The position numbers and the translations under genes were made by a program. The notes below the pieces were generated by a model. The model was not told the DNA's origin. It ran no database searches and was given only the letters and a program-made list of their open reading frames with translations. Shown here piece by piece: positions 31,779 to 45,395 of a stretch of DNA of 64,000 bases (within the stretch, counting starts at the first letter, position 1; every line of letters begins with the position of its first letter). The stretch spans positions 14,537,261-14,601,260 of the forward strand of contig NC_019866.2 in the NCBI RefSeq assembly GCF_002234675.1. Direction: 5' to 3'. Source of the DNA: Oryzias latipes. Taxonomy: Eukaryota; Chordata; Actinopteri; Beloniformes; Adrianichthyidae.

Positions 31779-34700
31779 TCACGGAGGTGGGATGGAGGGC
31801 TCAGTCACTGCCAGCTCCTGAGCCAAGTCGTTGAAGCGAGCGATGTAGTCCACGCTGCTCTCACTCATCATGCAGGCAAGCTGAGAGTCCATCTGCAGTG
31901 GAAAAGACACAAACAGCTTTTGTTTGATCTGTGGAAATGTTTTCCCAGATCAAAACATCTAAAAATAAGTACATGATGTAGTTTTTTTTCCCCAAGTAAA
32001 ATCTAAATTTTTATTTAATAAACTGTATTTCTCCCAGACAAAGTTGAGGTTTAGGTTTATTTTTTTTTTATTTAAAGTCAAAGAAAACATGAAAGAGTTT
32101 ATTTTCTAAATCCCTCTTGGAGTCAACAGGATGCTGGAGCCTATCCCAGTGACTGTTGGGCAAATATACGCCCTGGATGGTTGACATAACGGTTTAGTGC
32201 AACAAAGTTGTACATTTTACTCATTAGTTGTACATATTTTAATGAGTTCTACAAGTTTTAACCAGAACTAAACCAAAATCTCAATACATAACTGCTTCCT
32301 GATGGCAAACAGGATTTCATTTACCTTCGGTCCAGCTTTTTTGAACTGATTTCTAATCATTTGTTCACAAATTCTTTATGGCATTTGACTCATCTGTTTA
32401 GAATCGGATGCTTTCAGTCTTAGCTAGGGTTAGCGTGTAGAGTTAGGGTTAACAGAATAATAAGAAGGAAAGTGTGATTGCTAAATCCAAACAAATGGAG
32501 GAGCACCGGCTAACCTCTGCCACATCAGGAAGGCCACGGGATTGAAAGGAGTCATGGGAGTTGCAGTCCAGAAGGCTGGGACCAAGCAGAGCTGTGCCGC
32601 TGGAGGGGCCAGAGGGGGTCAGGGTGGTCCTCTTGCTTTTATCAGGAGACACCATGCTAGCTATGAAGGTTTAAAAAAACCAAACAAAAACAACACTGAA
32701 CAAGAATGGCCACACACAGAGAACCCCAGGTCACTATTGCGTCAAAGCTGAGTCCGTATGACGGCACATTGACACTAAACCAGGAACGCAGACGTGAAAA
32801 TTAGTTTCCAGCTGTAACCTTTTAATCAGTGTCTGCAGGTTGCAATTTTTGCATCTAGATCTTGTATTTGTTCTTCAAAAATGCGCTTCAGAGGTTCTAA
32901 GGTACCTACTGAAAAATGGAATAGTCACTTGTGCCAATGAATATAAATGTGCAGACGGTTGGACAGCTGGAGCAGAAATAACATACGATGAATAGATATT
33001 TGTTTATAGGTTGGTGAGTTTACTGGTTCATTTTACAGCTATCTGAAGATGTGATACATCAAATTACTGGAAAGAAAAAAAGAACATAAAGAAATTTAAG
33101 GGACTTACAAAGAAGACAACCCAGTGTGGAGTCACTCGAGTCACTTGGGTACCACTGGGGGTCGTGGCTTGGTGAAGGAATCCAGCCTCTTGATGGGCTG
33201 ACGGAGGGAGAGGAGGCCAACAGCTTGGAGTGATCCCCATTGCCCAGCTTGGCTGGAGAGAGGGCTGCCTCCTCCCCTGCAGAAAAACCCAAACTGCACT
33301 TCACTCCCAACTTCAGGTACATGTTTGGTATGTTAAAAATTAGAGTTTTTAGTTCAAACTAGCAGGGAAAGCTCACTAAAAATAAATGTACCTGTTTTAA
33401 AAACTAAATTACATTTTGCTAGCTTTCACAGATTTCAAGCGGGGAGATTTTAAGTTTGCATTTCAGGTCAGAATAAATACGGCTGACATATTATTGATTT
33501 GATCTGAGAAGGCTGGACAAAAAAACCAAAGCAGAGAAACCTTCTCATCCTAACCATAGTGTGTTGAGTTGATGGCGAGCTCAATGATGGAGTCACTGAT
33601 TTGTGTCTGAGGTTCTCCTGGCGCGAGAGCTTCTTCTGGAGGTCCGGGCAGAGAGATGTCGAGAAGCGAGGCAACGCTGGGTGGAGACAGGAGCGAGTCT
33701 CGACTTCCGCTCCCTCCAGGAGACGGTGGAGGCAGACCATTCTGGAGAAACGACATTCATATTCAGTGGCAAACTTTATGCAAAACAAAAAAAGGGGCTG
33801 GACAGGTTATAATGATTTCTGAAATAATGTGTCTGCTTAGTAATTAAGATGTGCTTCATCTTTCTCATCTGATGTGTTGATACTTGTGGATTTTTTAAAT
33901 AACCTGAATCTGTTTTGGTAAAGTATAAATATTTGATTAGAAGTTAAGAACTGGATAATGATAATTGATGTAAAGGAAATAAAAAAAGAAATAAAAGGTT
34001 AATAAGTAAAGCAAAACAGGGCTGGGATTACATACATTTGTTTCCTCCCACTTCCTTTCAAGAATTTAATGAAACTCCTTTTGACAAACTTAACATTTAA
34101 AAGTCTCATGTGTCATAAGAGTTAATGTGTCTATTTATGATTAAACGCAACAACTGAACTATTTACACATGTATGTGGTTGTATGCGTGTGTATATGTAT
34201 TCTCCAATTAATGTCACGACTACATATCCTAAGTTTGATATAGCTCTGTATAGATTGATTTTCGTTTGGATTGCTTTAAAATAAACCAATTTCCAAATCC
34301 AATGACAGAAGATCCGGCCATGCTTCATTCTCAGTGTTCTCACTGTTGGAAGGAGGTTTTTTTTTGGACAGAAATCTCCACATACGTGACTCCATTTATG
34401 CTTTCCTAAATATGTATCAGTCTTTGTTTCTGCTTAGCAAAAAAAAAGCCCCAAAGCCTTATGTTTCCACCCCCAAGCTTCACACTGGGTTTAGTCTTCT
34501 AGGGATGAAAATCAGCATTCGTCCTTCTTCAAGCACAGCAAGTGGTGTTTATACCAAAGAGTTCCATTTTGGTCCTATGCCATTCTCCCAATCCTCCTCT
34601 GGACCATTAAGATCAGGCAGGGGTGTCAGAATCCAGGCCGCGATGGCCAACCTACAACTGAAGCTCCTTTTTGGCAAAACACACCTGATCCAGGTAATCA

Positions 34701-37700
34701 AAAGCAGATCAGGCAGGAAAATTCTAGAGGGGCCTAGCTAAAGCAGGGAGCTTTTGGTTTATATAAATAAATCCTTTAAAGTTAAACATGTTCCTGGACT
34801 ATTTTTTACATACCGTCTCTTACAGTTGAAGTGAATCTATGATGAACATTATAGGCCTCTATCATCTTCTTCAGTGAGATAGTCTGCACAATCAAACACT
34901 TTTCTTGTCCCTCAGAAGACATAGTGATGTGTTTGCGCTGTGCTCGTGTGTGTGTTTGCAGTCCAGACCTCTGGAACGCTTTGCTGAAGGAGGTGGGTGT
35001 CCGGTTCTGCTTCAGCAATGGGTGGCGTTGTGAGCAAAGCGCCGTCAACAGTGGAGGAATCCAGATCTGGACATGGACTGCCAGGGATGATGCCCGCAGA
35101 CTTAGCCGCCAGGTCGATGGCACCTGAACGTGTAATCAAAGACAAAAGATTAGTCATATCTTCATTAGCTAAAAACCTAAAAATGAAGAGTCCATACTGG
35201 AGAGCTCGCTGGATGCTGCAGAGCTAGATGATGCAGGCGAGGTTTTAGTCAGAGGAGGACGAGTGGATGGAGCCAAACGAGTATTGATTGGTCGAAAAGA
35301 TCCAGTCCCTAAAGAGAGGAAACAATGAGGGAAAATGAGAAATAAACTAACTACAACTCTTGTTTACAAACAAGAAAAAACCTATTTAGAAAGCAAATAT
35401 TAATGACATTTCATAAGAATATTGCAATCTTAAAACGAGGAATAACCTTAAAATCCTACTCTTCATTTTTTTGTAAAAGCTTCATTTTACACTTCATTTT
35501 CCTCATTTTATTTCACTTCATTTTCGAGGAAAATGAAGTAGTCGTCTACAAGTGGATGCATCGGAATGGAGCAGAGCAGGAAGCTTGTGGTCTGATGATT
35601 GTAGCTTCTACGTCACAACTACAAGCATATCAAATAGCATTTTTTCGTCTGCTCCTAATTCACAACAATTTGAATAAATAAATAAATACTTGTGCTCATA
35701 AAAGCCATTTTAAGCATCATTTTCTTTATTTAAGTTCTCCATCATCAGAAAAATGCCACAAGAAGATGTTAAAAACACAACTTTCCTCTGTATTTATTGC
35801 TTCCATTTCAGTCTGGAAACCTTTTCCTCTGAAAGAGTTTGATTTTGCAACAGTACCTGTAGCGGAGGAGTTTGAAAGAATGGAGAAGGAGCAGACGTGT
35901 TGAGAAGTGTCTCCTGTAGTCCGGGGCAGCAGCGTTCTCTGCAAATAAAAGTGGAAAGGAAAATGTTTCCTTTAAGCATTGCACGCAAACTTGGATGACC
36001 TTCACTTGAAAACCTCTGCTTCACACCTGAACTACAAGGGGTTTCCGGAGTTGTCTGTTTCTTGGTTTCCTTTGGCGGTTAAGGAAAAGGTCCGACTGCA
36101 TCTGCAGGAAGAGGTTCCAGATGAACCTTTTTTTAACGAACGCCTCATCTTTGTCATGTTTACACGGAGACGTGCCGCTTACACTTATGGAGTCCAGCTG
36201 CTGTCTGAAGGCGAGCTGCGCTTCCTTGTTGGGGGAGAACATTCGGTTGTAGCGGGAACTGTTGGGAGGTAGTGTGGTGGGTACTGCAAACACGCCGCCT
36301 TCTGCATCGCTGCCTGCATTCGGCGCCCCCAGCAGGGAGCGAGGAAGGTTACGGCCACCTGGGGAGACGGATATTCTCTCTTCATCAGTCCAATTCAATA
36401 ATTAAAACTGTGTTTAACAACTGTTAAGTTCTGAGTATGGGAAAAAAAATAAAAGCAGATGAGTAATGTTGAAGGACTACGCAACCTCAGAGTATTCAAA
36501 AGATGGTAGAAAATACCTGAGGCACCTGTGTTTGGGGAGTGGATCCTCGCCACTCGGACGGAGGCCGGCTGTCGGCTGCAGTTGGGGCTGCGAACGCCTG
36601 CGATCGGACCTTTTCCTGGGGGGGTAATGGACTGATTTTGCTCCTCCTGATGGCTCTTAAGGGGCGATGTGGCTGTAGAGCAAACTTCTGGAGCCTGAAA
36701 GGCAGCATAAGTAAGAACAACAGGTCACAAATCCATCTGTTTGAATAATGAATGTGATAAAACCCAAGCAACGAAAGCACAACAGTTATAATGTTATTGG
36801 CTATAAAAGCTGGAGCATAAAGACTATTGTTAAGGATGTCTTTGCTTTTTTATTTTATACTTCTTTTTGGGATGACATTTTATAAAAGAAAACTTTATTA
36901 GTCGTTCCAAAAACACAACCCAGCAGTGGAAAGTGTTTGTGTATCGAGTTCCACTCTGGGATACGATTTCTCTAAATTAAAAAATGCAGAAGGTTGTAAA
37001 TATTTACTTAATGATTTATAAAAACACATTTAATGTGTAGGCTGAGGCTATGTTTCATCTTTATCACACATCAAATGATGTGGGTTTATTTCAGCAGTCT
37101 GGCGTGTTTACTCATTTAAATGCAGTCTTTTTAATGTTTTCTAAACTTATTCAAACCTTAAAGTAAATGAAGGAATGATGCGTAAAACCGGGGTTGTTTG
37201 TGAGTGTTCTCCTACCAAAGGTTTAGGATTAACCTCGGTTTGAACCAGCTTCAGCAGGCAGCGTAAAACCCGGTTTGTTCTGTTGGGCCTGGACGGGACC
37301 GATGGCTGGCCCTCTTCTTGGTTGCTGGAGGGAGCCACCACATGCTGCCACTCGTACTCCAGCTGCAGTTTGCCCGGCTTTCCAAACATCAGGTAGAGCT
37401 CGGCCAGGGTGACGTCTGTGTCGCGCGCGCTCCAGCCCTCTTCTCTGATCTGCTCGACGGTTCGCTCCTTTGTCGGTTGGGACACAGCCTCCTCTGAGCC
37501 GCCCGCAGCAGGTTTGGCTGGATGGGTCGCTGCCGTTTCTGGGGAGGAGGTGCTGGCGTTTGGCTCCTCTTTGCACGGATCATTGGAGATTTCCGCAACG
37601 CCACATGACCCCTCAGTGCTTCGGTTTGCCAATAAGCCACTGTTGACCTCTGTGGTCTCAGGTGATCCCGTCCCGTTTCCTTCTTCTGGAAGAAGCCCCA

Positions 37701-40700
37701 TATGCTGAAGTTTCTTTTCATCCACTTTTCCAGAACTGTCCGGTGACGGTTCAGTATTAGAGCCTTCAGTCCGACGACTATCAGCTATCGCAGCTGCAGA
37801 GATCCCACCGACATTCGCGCTTCCACGTCCAGATTTGCTGGTCCCTCTGGGCGCAGCCGTGTGGATGCCTAGAATCTGAGCCGCTGGCAGTTCCTTGGCG
37901 TTGGGTCGGTTCTTGCCGGTCTCAAGCCAATGCACAGTACAAGACGCTTTGGAGTGAACCACCCGGGCCACACCAGGAAGTGTAATCAAGGTGCTGTTCT
38001 CGGACGGGAAAAGACACAGCTCCTCCTGCGGACCCTTGCTGGGGGAGACCGTGATGGACTGGCTGCCCTCCAGAGCTTCTCTCTCCTTCAGACTGTTGAG
38101 CTGAAGTGTTTGTTTTAAGGACGAGAACGGATGCCTTTTGGCAGAATACGCCACCAATGGAAGTATTCTTTCAGCAAAACTTTTTAGATGAGGATTGATG
38201 ATCAAACGTGAATGTAATCCTTGTGTAAAATGCAAACATGCTGTAAATAAACTTTCAAGGATACTATTCTCTGGTCTTGGTAAGCCCACTTCTGCTTCAG
38301 GTACTCGATGAGGCTGGAAACTTTCCTGTGAAGTTCCACCACCATCCTGTGTTAAAAAGGCAACAACGGCTTTACTTAGAAACGCAGATCACACGTTTAA
38401 TATGGTAAAAAAAAAGTAAATTTACATTGCAGTTAGAAGACACCAGGCATTTTCTTTTTTTAACTGAGCAGTTTAGATTTCTGTACTCAGAGAGTAAAAA
38501 GCTAAAACAGAAAGAAAACTGATGTAGAAAAAATCCAAACAAAATAGAACTCCTGTTCAACCTCTTCTGATTAAGCTAATCATTTGTTGTTGTTGTTTTT
38601 TTTTAACTTTTTATGCAAAAACTCAACAGCTCAAAAGCAATTCTTTAAAAAAAAAAACAGTACATGTTGAAGGTGGATGAGTGAGGAGAGAATAAAAGCC
38701 TCGTCATGCAGAACCTCTCCGGGTCGTCTGTTGCATTTTTGTGAGCAGGTCTGAACCAAAAGCGGGTCGGAACCAGGCGAGCTGCTCGTCCCTGGACCGG
38801 CTCCCCTGTGCTGACGACTACGGTCGGCAAACAGTAAACAGGAAAGGTTCATAAAAATTATTTTTAAAAAACCAAACAAAGACTAAACTCTCCTCCAGTT
38901 TTCCTGTTTTTTGTCTTTTATTCCTTAAGTGGTCATAGTGCAGTTCTGACTCATGACTTTGCTGCAGGATGAACCCTTGACCAGCCAGACACATACCAGA
39001 GGCTTCAGCATGAAGCTCCAGAATCCTGAGGTAAATGCTTTTGCTAAGATTGTTTCTTTCATTTGTTCCTACCTGATTTTTGTTTTGTTGATTTTTAAAA
39101 TGTATTATGTTGAATTTTTGGGTAACTTGGTATTAAAGCTCTTACCATTCATATCTGTGTACTTTTAAGCAATATATTAGTTCAGAACCAGATTAATAGG
39201 ATAAAGTGAGATGCAAAAAAATATTTGAGTACAAACATGTTGGATAAACTTTAAGAGGGCATTATCATTTTTAAAAATACATAACAGAAACAGACATTAG
39301 TGGTTTTCTTTTTTTAGGAAGAATATTAGCTGACGCATGTCTGACCTGAGGCGAGGATTATGGGCGAGAGTCTGAACACGGGCCCAGGAGTAATTACTGC
39401 GTGGTTGGAGCTCCACTGCCACCTTCAGGGGTAGACGCACTGGCTTCTGGTCCTCCTCATCACTTACTCCTGCAGTGAGATGAAACCCTGAGATGTTAAG
39501 GTGAGCCAGGATCAGGTGTTTTTAGGCAGCAGGGAGCTGAGATTTTTAGCTTTAAGAATCAAAAGTGCCTGCAATACAACTTTCCCTCGCTCCCAATCCC
39601 TTTTTGTTGCTGGCACAGTGGTGCATCGGCTCTACAGTATAGCACTTACTGTAAGAAAGAGGCTTTCAGTGTAACATTTCAGAGGATTTTTTCATTTGCT
39701 GCATTTCTTCTTTAATGATTCAATGCTGGTACCACTGAAGAGTGACCAATGACAGCCTGAGAATAAAAATGAACCTCCATCACCATATTCCTCCCCTACT
39801 GGCTCTGCTTTCAACATCATTAACCCACACGATGCCTTTGTCTTGGCCCCCACAGAAGCTGTGTGTCACCATTCATGTGGTTTGTATTTTTAGGAGTCAT
39901 GTTTTTTTATCTCTTTTTTTCCAACATTAGTTTTGAGATGTTATGTACAGTGGGGCAGGAATGAATTTAGTCAGCCACCAATGTGCAGGTTGTCCCACTT
40001 AAAAAGATAATTTTCATCATAGGTATACTTAAACTATAACAGACATGATGGGGAAAAAATCCAGAAAATCACACTGATTTTTAAATAATGCATTTGTAAA
40101 TTATGATTAAAATGAATATGTGGCTAATAACAAAAGTTCAACTCAATACCTTGTTATATACCCTTCTTTGGTAATGACAGCAGTCAAACGATTTCTGTAA
40201 GTCTTCACAAACTGTTGCTGGTATTTTGGCCCATTCCTCCATGCAGATCTCCTTTGGAGCAGTGAATTTTTGGGGCTGTTGCTGTGCAACACGGACATTC
40301 AACTTCCTCCAAAACTTTTGTTTGGTGGTGAGATCTGGAGACTGGTTAGGCCACTCCAGGACCTTGAAATGCTTATTATGAAGCCACTCTTTCGTTACCA
40401 GGGCAGTGTGTTTGGGATGGTTGTCACGCTGAAAGACTCAGCCACGTTTCATCTTCAATGCCTTTGCTGATGGAAGGAGGTTTTCGCTCAAAATCTGACA
40501 ATACATAATCCCATTCATTCTTTCCTTTACACAGTTCAGTCGTCTTGGTCCCTTTGCTGAAAAACAGCCCCAAAGCATGATGTTTCCATCCCCGTGTTTG
40601 ACAGTAGGTATGGTGTTCTTTGGATCCAACTCAGCATTGTTTCTCCTCCAAACATCACGAGTAGAGTTCTTAGAAAAAGGTTCTATTTTGGTTTCATCTA

Positions 40701-43700
40701 TAGGACATTCTCCCAATCCTCTTCTGGATCATCCAAATGCTCTCTAGCTAACTCTACACGGACCTGCACATGTACTGGCTTTAGCAGGGGGACACTTCTA
40801 TGATGGTAGCCTTTGAAACTTTGGTCCCAGCTCTCTGCAGGTCATTCACTAGGTCCCCCTGTGTGGTTTTGAGATTTTTGCTCACCGTTCTTGTGATCAT
40901 TTTGACCCCACTGGGTGAGATCTTGCAGGAAGCCCCAGATGGAGGGAGATTATCAGTGGTCTTGTGTGTCTTCCATTTCAAAATAATTGTTCCCACAGTT
41001 GATTTCTTCACACCAAGCTGCTTTCCCAGCCTGGTGCAGGTCAACAATTTGGTTTCTGGTGTCCTTAGACAGCTCTTTGGTCTTGGCCATAGTGGAGTTT
41101 GGAGAGTAACTGTTTGAGGTTGTGGACAGGTGTCTTTTATATAGATAATGAGTTCAAACAGGTGCCATTAATACAGGTAACGAGTGGAGGACATATACAT
41201 GATCATCTTACAGGAGAAGTTACAAGTCTGTGGGATCTTACTTGCTTGTAGGGGACTGGATACTTATTTCTCATCTTTTCAAGTGGGAGACCTTGCACAT
41301 TGGTGGCTGAGAATATTTTTTTTGCCCCGCTGTACAGCATCCTGGATGTCAACTTACTCACCATCTGGATCGCAAAGTTTCTTCAGGGCTCGGCACATGG
41401 GTGCTTTTATTCGCAGGTTCCTCCCTTTGGAGCGTACTGTGGTTGCCCTGGTAACGCAGACAGGAAATAGTATTAAAAATGATAACAAGTGGTGACAAAC
41501 TCATTCTAAAGAGAGCAGTGTTAAAAAAGATGAATGGCATGCACACATTAGTCAGAGGTTCTTCAGTGTAAGATGAAGATGCTGCAACATCTGAGAAATG
41601 ATTTAGTTCCTAGAATGGGGGTGTATTAACAAATAAAGTCTGGAAGTGGTTTAATTGCTCAGCTAAAAAAAACAATAGCGATTAAATTTGCTTTTTGCTA
41701 GAAGGAAACACCATGAATACTGCAGAGGACCCAAGCTGGAGCTTTATCGTGCATCGATACAGCACACATGAGACAAAATCTGAGACAAAAGTTAGAGTAA
41801 CTAGAAGGACAATGCAGCTCGATTCTGTCTGTGCACGTTTTTGTCTCAACAGCAAACATCTGGTTGAGCTGAACCACAGAGGAACGATAAGAAGCAGCTG
41901 CTTTAGGAGAATCAATTTCTGCAGATTCAAAGGAGGAAAAAGGTTCAAATGCTTCAAATTAGAATATTTTTGAGGAGCTTAGAAGATCTGGGGAATATTG
42001 TTGACTTTGTGGAGAAAGTAGAGCAATGATTTAACATGATTTTGACATTTTTAGCTCTCTGATTTCTTCAGAAAATGTATTTTTTTTTGTAAAATACATT
42101 TTAAATGAATCCATATACCTTCACTACTAATATTGTAAAAAAATTTGTGTTTGAAAAAAGGGGGGAGTAGCAACTTCATTAACATTTTCCTGAAAGAACA
42201 TATGATCATATGATATGATCACATAATATTTTTCCTTTATTGCCACATTTATACCAATTGTTATTACAAAACTTTATTAAAAACTGCAATATAATTTTTG
42301 TGTGTGAAACCATTTAGCAAAAATTGAAAAAAATTGTAGTATTTGCTTAACCAATTTGATTTCATTTAAACCACTGGGACTATTTTTTGATTCTGACTAA
42401 TCCTAACTTCTGATAGGTTAAAATCCCAATGACCAAATCTGATGTTTTATCTCTAAACTTACCCCTGCTGGATGAGTTCATTCAGCTTCGCCACATTCTT
42501 ATCATCCATCACTGTCAAAAAAAAATAAAAATAAAGGGATGCTTAAAATGCTTTAAGGGGACTCTTCTCCTGTAACTTGCTTAGTGACAAATAACATATA
42601 ACTCGAAGACGGAGGCGCCGCTGCAGCCTTTCACTTACACCCGCCGACTTTTTTGCGGAGCTCGGCGTAGCAGATGAGGCCGTACAGTTCTTGGGAGGAT
42701 TTCTTCAGGACGCGGTTGTATACTGAAAAGTGGGAAGGAGAAAAGTGGCACGAGTCAGAAGTCTGGTGAAACTAGGAGTGTGCTACATGAAGATAACATA
42801 GACAGCTTTAAGTAGGGAAATGGCTTATCAGAAAAAAAAGTCTGCGACACATGTTTTTAAAGAGCCTGAGAAAAGAATATGAAAGAGGAAAATGTATTTT
42901 AAAATGATAACCAGTGGATATTAATATCAGTCACAGCTAAAAAAAAACAAATACTGGCGCTCATTGGGTGGCATCTGTTCTTTCAGACAATGAAAAGATA
43001 TTTTACCGTTGGCAAAGTCGATGTGTTTGGAAATTTTGTGCCAGGTGCGGTAGTAGAAGTGGCGGACCTGCTCTTTGTTCTTCACCATGTTGGCAGGCTT
43101 GCCTCTTTTTTTGTACTTCATCGCAATGTTATTCTGGATTGCCTCAAAATCTTTGCCATGCTGGAAAGGGGAGTTATGGAGAGGATGCAGAGATCACAAC
43201 TTTTTTTCCATTTTGTTTGCACATCAGATGGATTTTTTTTTTTTTACCTCGTAGAGCCCCTCAAAGAAGCTATTTTTGTCCTCGGCGCTCCACGACTCCC
43301 ACTGTCGACGGGCTCTCTTCTGGTTACCGGCCTGCTCGTCTTTATCAGTGGACCCCTGACCCTTGGATGCCTTGGACACTCCTCCTGTGGAGCCAGCCAC
43401 AGTCCCCGACTGTCCGACACCTCCATGGGAAGAAGAACCGTTCTCTGCCCCTGTGTTACATACAAAAAAGGGAAGCAAATAAGAAAACTTTTGAAAGAAA
43501 ATTACACGTCAAGCAAGACTTCTTATGGTGGACACCACATGGTTTAGGAAAGCGCACAGAAACATCAACACAAACTAAAGGCTGTGCAGCGTTACTGCAT
43601 ATATAGACACCATTTTAGGACACGAAGGATCATTTTTTCCCCCTCCTAAGATGTGTTCAGGCACACAGGCATAAGCCTTGATGCAACTCTACAAAAATAA

Positions 43701-45395
43701 GTACGCCTCAAAATAGCCGAAATAGCATCATATCAAAACAAGTAGGGCTTTCTTGGTCAAGCTGTCAAAGAGTGGGCAGTTTAAATATATTTCCTGACGT
43801 ACTCACTTTCCCTTTAACCAAAAAATAAAGGGTTGGGTTGATGTTTTATCCACAAACTGTGAACATTTACAAATGAACAAATCATTCATTTACAGAGGTA
43901 CGAATGAACCTGGCTGCAAAGAGGCACTGAAACTATTTTGTGTCACAATCAAATCACCTCCCGATGCCTCTTGGGACATGAAATCAAACCCCAAGAGGGT
44001 GGAGTGTCATTGTAACCCAAATTGAGTTTAGGTTAGAATAAAGGCATTTTTCATATGACAGAGATATTCATAAAGAAATTAAGCTTGCTATTGCACTTCT
44101 GAGTGTTTCTTTATTCAAACTGTTGTGAATCAGGAGAAGACAAAAAATGCATTAGATGTTGATGTAGAAGCTACAGTCGTCAGGCCGTTATTTCCCTTCT
44201 CAGACTAGATCCATGTACGTCTTTGTTTTTCCTGCCTGAGCTGACATACAGCTCAAAACTGTAAGGCTGGATAGCTCCAATTATGCTCACCATTTTTATT
44301 GTGCCTGGGGTGAGGGTCTGTAAGCCAGTGGGAGAGAGTGTAAACAGATAGAAGATGGGAAACGGGGGCAGGCTTACCCCCATGCCAACAGTTCTGCACA
44401 CAACTCTGAGGCAATTTTCTTTTACTGCTTCACTTGGCCAAACTATGTCCTAGAAAACAACAGTTTTTTTTAATATTGCCTTAAAAACTGCATAATTATA
44501 ATTAAAAGGCAGCTGGGAACACTTTGGAAATAGATCAAAAGATGATCGGAGTGGGATTTTAAGGATAAAATTTGTTGTTGAAATGCAAATTCACTGAAAC
44601 ACTTCTAAAATTGTTCCTTAACTGCACTTTTGTCTAAATAGAAGGAGTTAATGGTTCATAAAAATAAAAAAACTTCGACTTTTTCCATCTCAATCCCAGG
44701 ATACAATAGCAAAAAGCTTAAAGCTGCAGTTTTTTTCTATTGTGTTTAGCTTCAGAAGAAGTCTACCGGAAAATCAAATGAATGACATCCCAAATTAAAA
44801 AAAAAAAGGTTCTGGTTTTTCCTTCTTCTGACTTTTGTTGAGAAACAGAGGATGTGTTGCAAACTTTTGTTGGAAATGCCAGAAGTGCAGCCCCCTCAGA
44901 AGTCTGGAGGGACTGGACAACAACAAAACAAACACCATCAGACTCCACACAAACACCCATGGAAACTACAAAGATGTGGTGTGTGGGTTCGAACCCCCTG
45001 ATCACCCCCTGATCTGTACCTTTCGATTTTGCCCCGCCATGTCCATTGATAGCCGCGCTGATTGAATCCTTCCGTATCCGTTTGCTCGGAGGTCGAACGC
45101 TGGATCGCAGAAAATGATGCTGGTCGTGACACGGAGGGGCGGGTTCAGACGAGGTCGGTGGCTGCTGGTTCGAGCCTAGCCCGGTCCGGTTCGGTGGGGA
45201 GGCAGGGAGGACCTGGGCAGAACCGGAGCTGAGACCCGTGGCTGATGGATTAAGAATTTCCACTCGGTCGTCTCCCTTTGTACTCCGCTCCTCGCTCGCC
45301 TGCTCTCCGCTCTCCTCCTCGTCGCAACCGTCGGGCTTTCTGGACGGATTCCTCTTCCCATCGATCCCGATCCCCTCCCTGGATCCCGGTGTCAT
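31779..45395 (-). CDS. cramp1: Protein cramped-like (CRAMP1), SANT-domain chromatin factor
   Basis: CRAMP1 is a nuclear factor related to Drosophila cramped, tied to linker-histone gene expression. My model has 19 exons, 1144 aa, in phase throughout: 45395-45020, 43450-43248, 43160-43007, 42722-42639, 42511-42463, 41447-41362, 39469-39346, 38346-38265, 38100-37216, 36694-36517, 36358-36183, 36101-36027, 35938-35857, 35308-35198, 35123-34969, 33741-33555, 33276-33109, 32660-32515, 31892-31779. The SANT/Myb domain spans residues 173-244 ([37 protein letters not shown]). Other family blocks: [70 protein letters not shown]-like [22 protein letters not shown], and the end [18 protein letters not shown]. 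The ATG at 45395 lies one base after an acceptor. The junctions of exons 8, 14 and 15 are less certain. Confidence 0.93.
32110..32190 (+). repeat. Fragment of a fish interspersed LINE/SINE-type tail
   Basis: GGATGCTGGAGCCTATCCCAG followed by a degenerate GCCCTGGATGG matches the core of the longer repeat at 56655-56985. It lies in the last cramp1 intron. Confidence 0.55.
34335..34615 (-). mobile_element. Tc1/mariner transposase relic
   Basis: Read on the minus strand, it matches the catalytic part of Tc1 elements, recognisable from GCCCCAAAGCCTTATGTTTC, CCAAAGAGTTCCATTTTGGT and CATTCTCCCAATCCTCCTC on the plus strand. It is more divergent than the 39948 copy and has no ends. It lies in a cramp1 intron. 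Confidence 0.65.
34616..34740. repeat. Small dispersed repeat fragment next to the Tc1 relic
   Basis: It starts CAGGGGTGTCAGAATCCAGG and ends TTCTAGAGGGGCCTAG. CAGGGGTGTC is a common end of hAT-type repeats in vertebrates. The classification is tentative. Confidence 0.35.
35544..35795 (+). repeat. Copy D (3' half) of the ~570-bp transposon family
   Basis: It begins at TCTACAAGTGGATGCATCGG and keeps the CTCCTAATTCACAACAATTT and AATGCCACAAGAAGATGTTA blocks. The 5' half is absent. It lies in a cramp1 intron. Confidence 0.75.
39948..41332 (-). mobile_element. Tc1/mariner transposon with both ends, in a cramp1 intron
   Basis: 1385 bp bounded by TA on both sides with matching inverted ends (CAGTGGGGCA at left; GCCCCGCTG at right, which is CAGCGGGGC read inward). 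Transposase pieces lie on the minus strand: a helix-turn-helix region at 41047-40781 ([32 protein letters not shown]) and a catalytic region at 40716-40438 ([33 protein letters not shown]). They are in different pieces, so the transposase is probably broken at least once. It inserted in cramp1 intron 6, with its right end 28 bp from the splice donor of the exon ending at 41362. Confidence 0.88.
44075..44562 (-). repeat. Copy E of the ~570-bp transposon family
   Basis: It lies in reverse orientation in cramp1 intron 1. Its reverse complement has TTAAAATCCCACTCCGATC at the head and carries the internal blocks, including a GGGGGTAAGCCTGCCCCC-like core and ATCCAGCCTTACAGTTTTGA. Confidence 0.75.

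Noticed and set aside
32556-32577. A ZNF143-like GACTGCAACTCCCATGAC motif
   Set aside because: It lies inside a cramp1 coding exon ([10 protein letters not shown]) and is best explained by the codons there.
38101-38289. Upstream extension of the open frame into cramp1 exon 9 ([12 protein letters not shown] and on)
   Set aside because: It is out of frame with exon 8. The intron from 38264 to 38101 restores [15 protein letters not shown], which resembles the family.
42968-43606. Plus-strand open frames of 212 and 185 codons
   Set aside because: They lie antisense to cramp1 exons 2 and 3, which encode the SANT domain. They are shadows.
44763-45019. Continuation of the cramp1 exon 1 frame past 45020
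   Set aside because: The donor GTACAG at 45019 followed by exon 2 gives the conserved path to the SANT domain. The continuation is intron.
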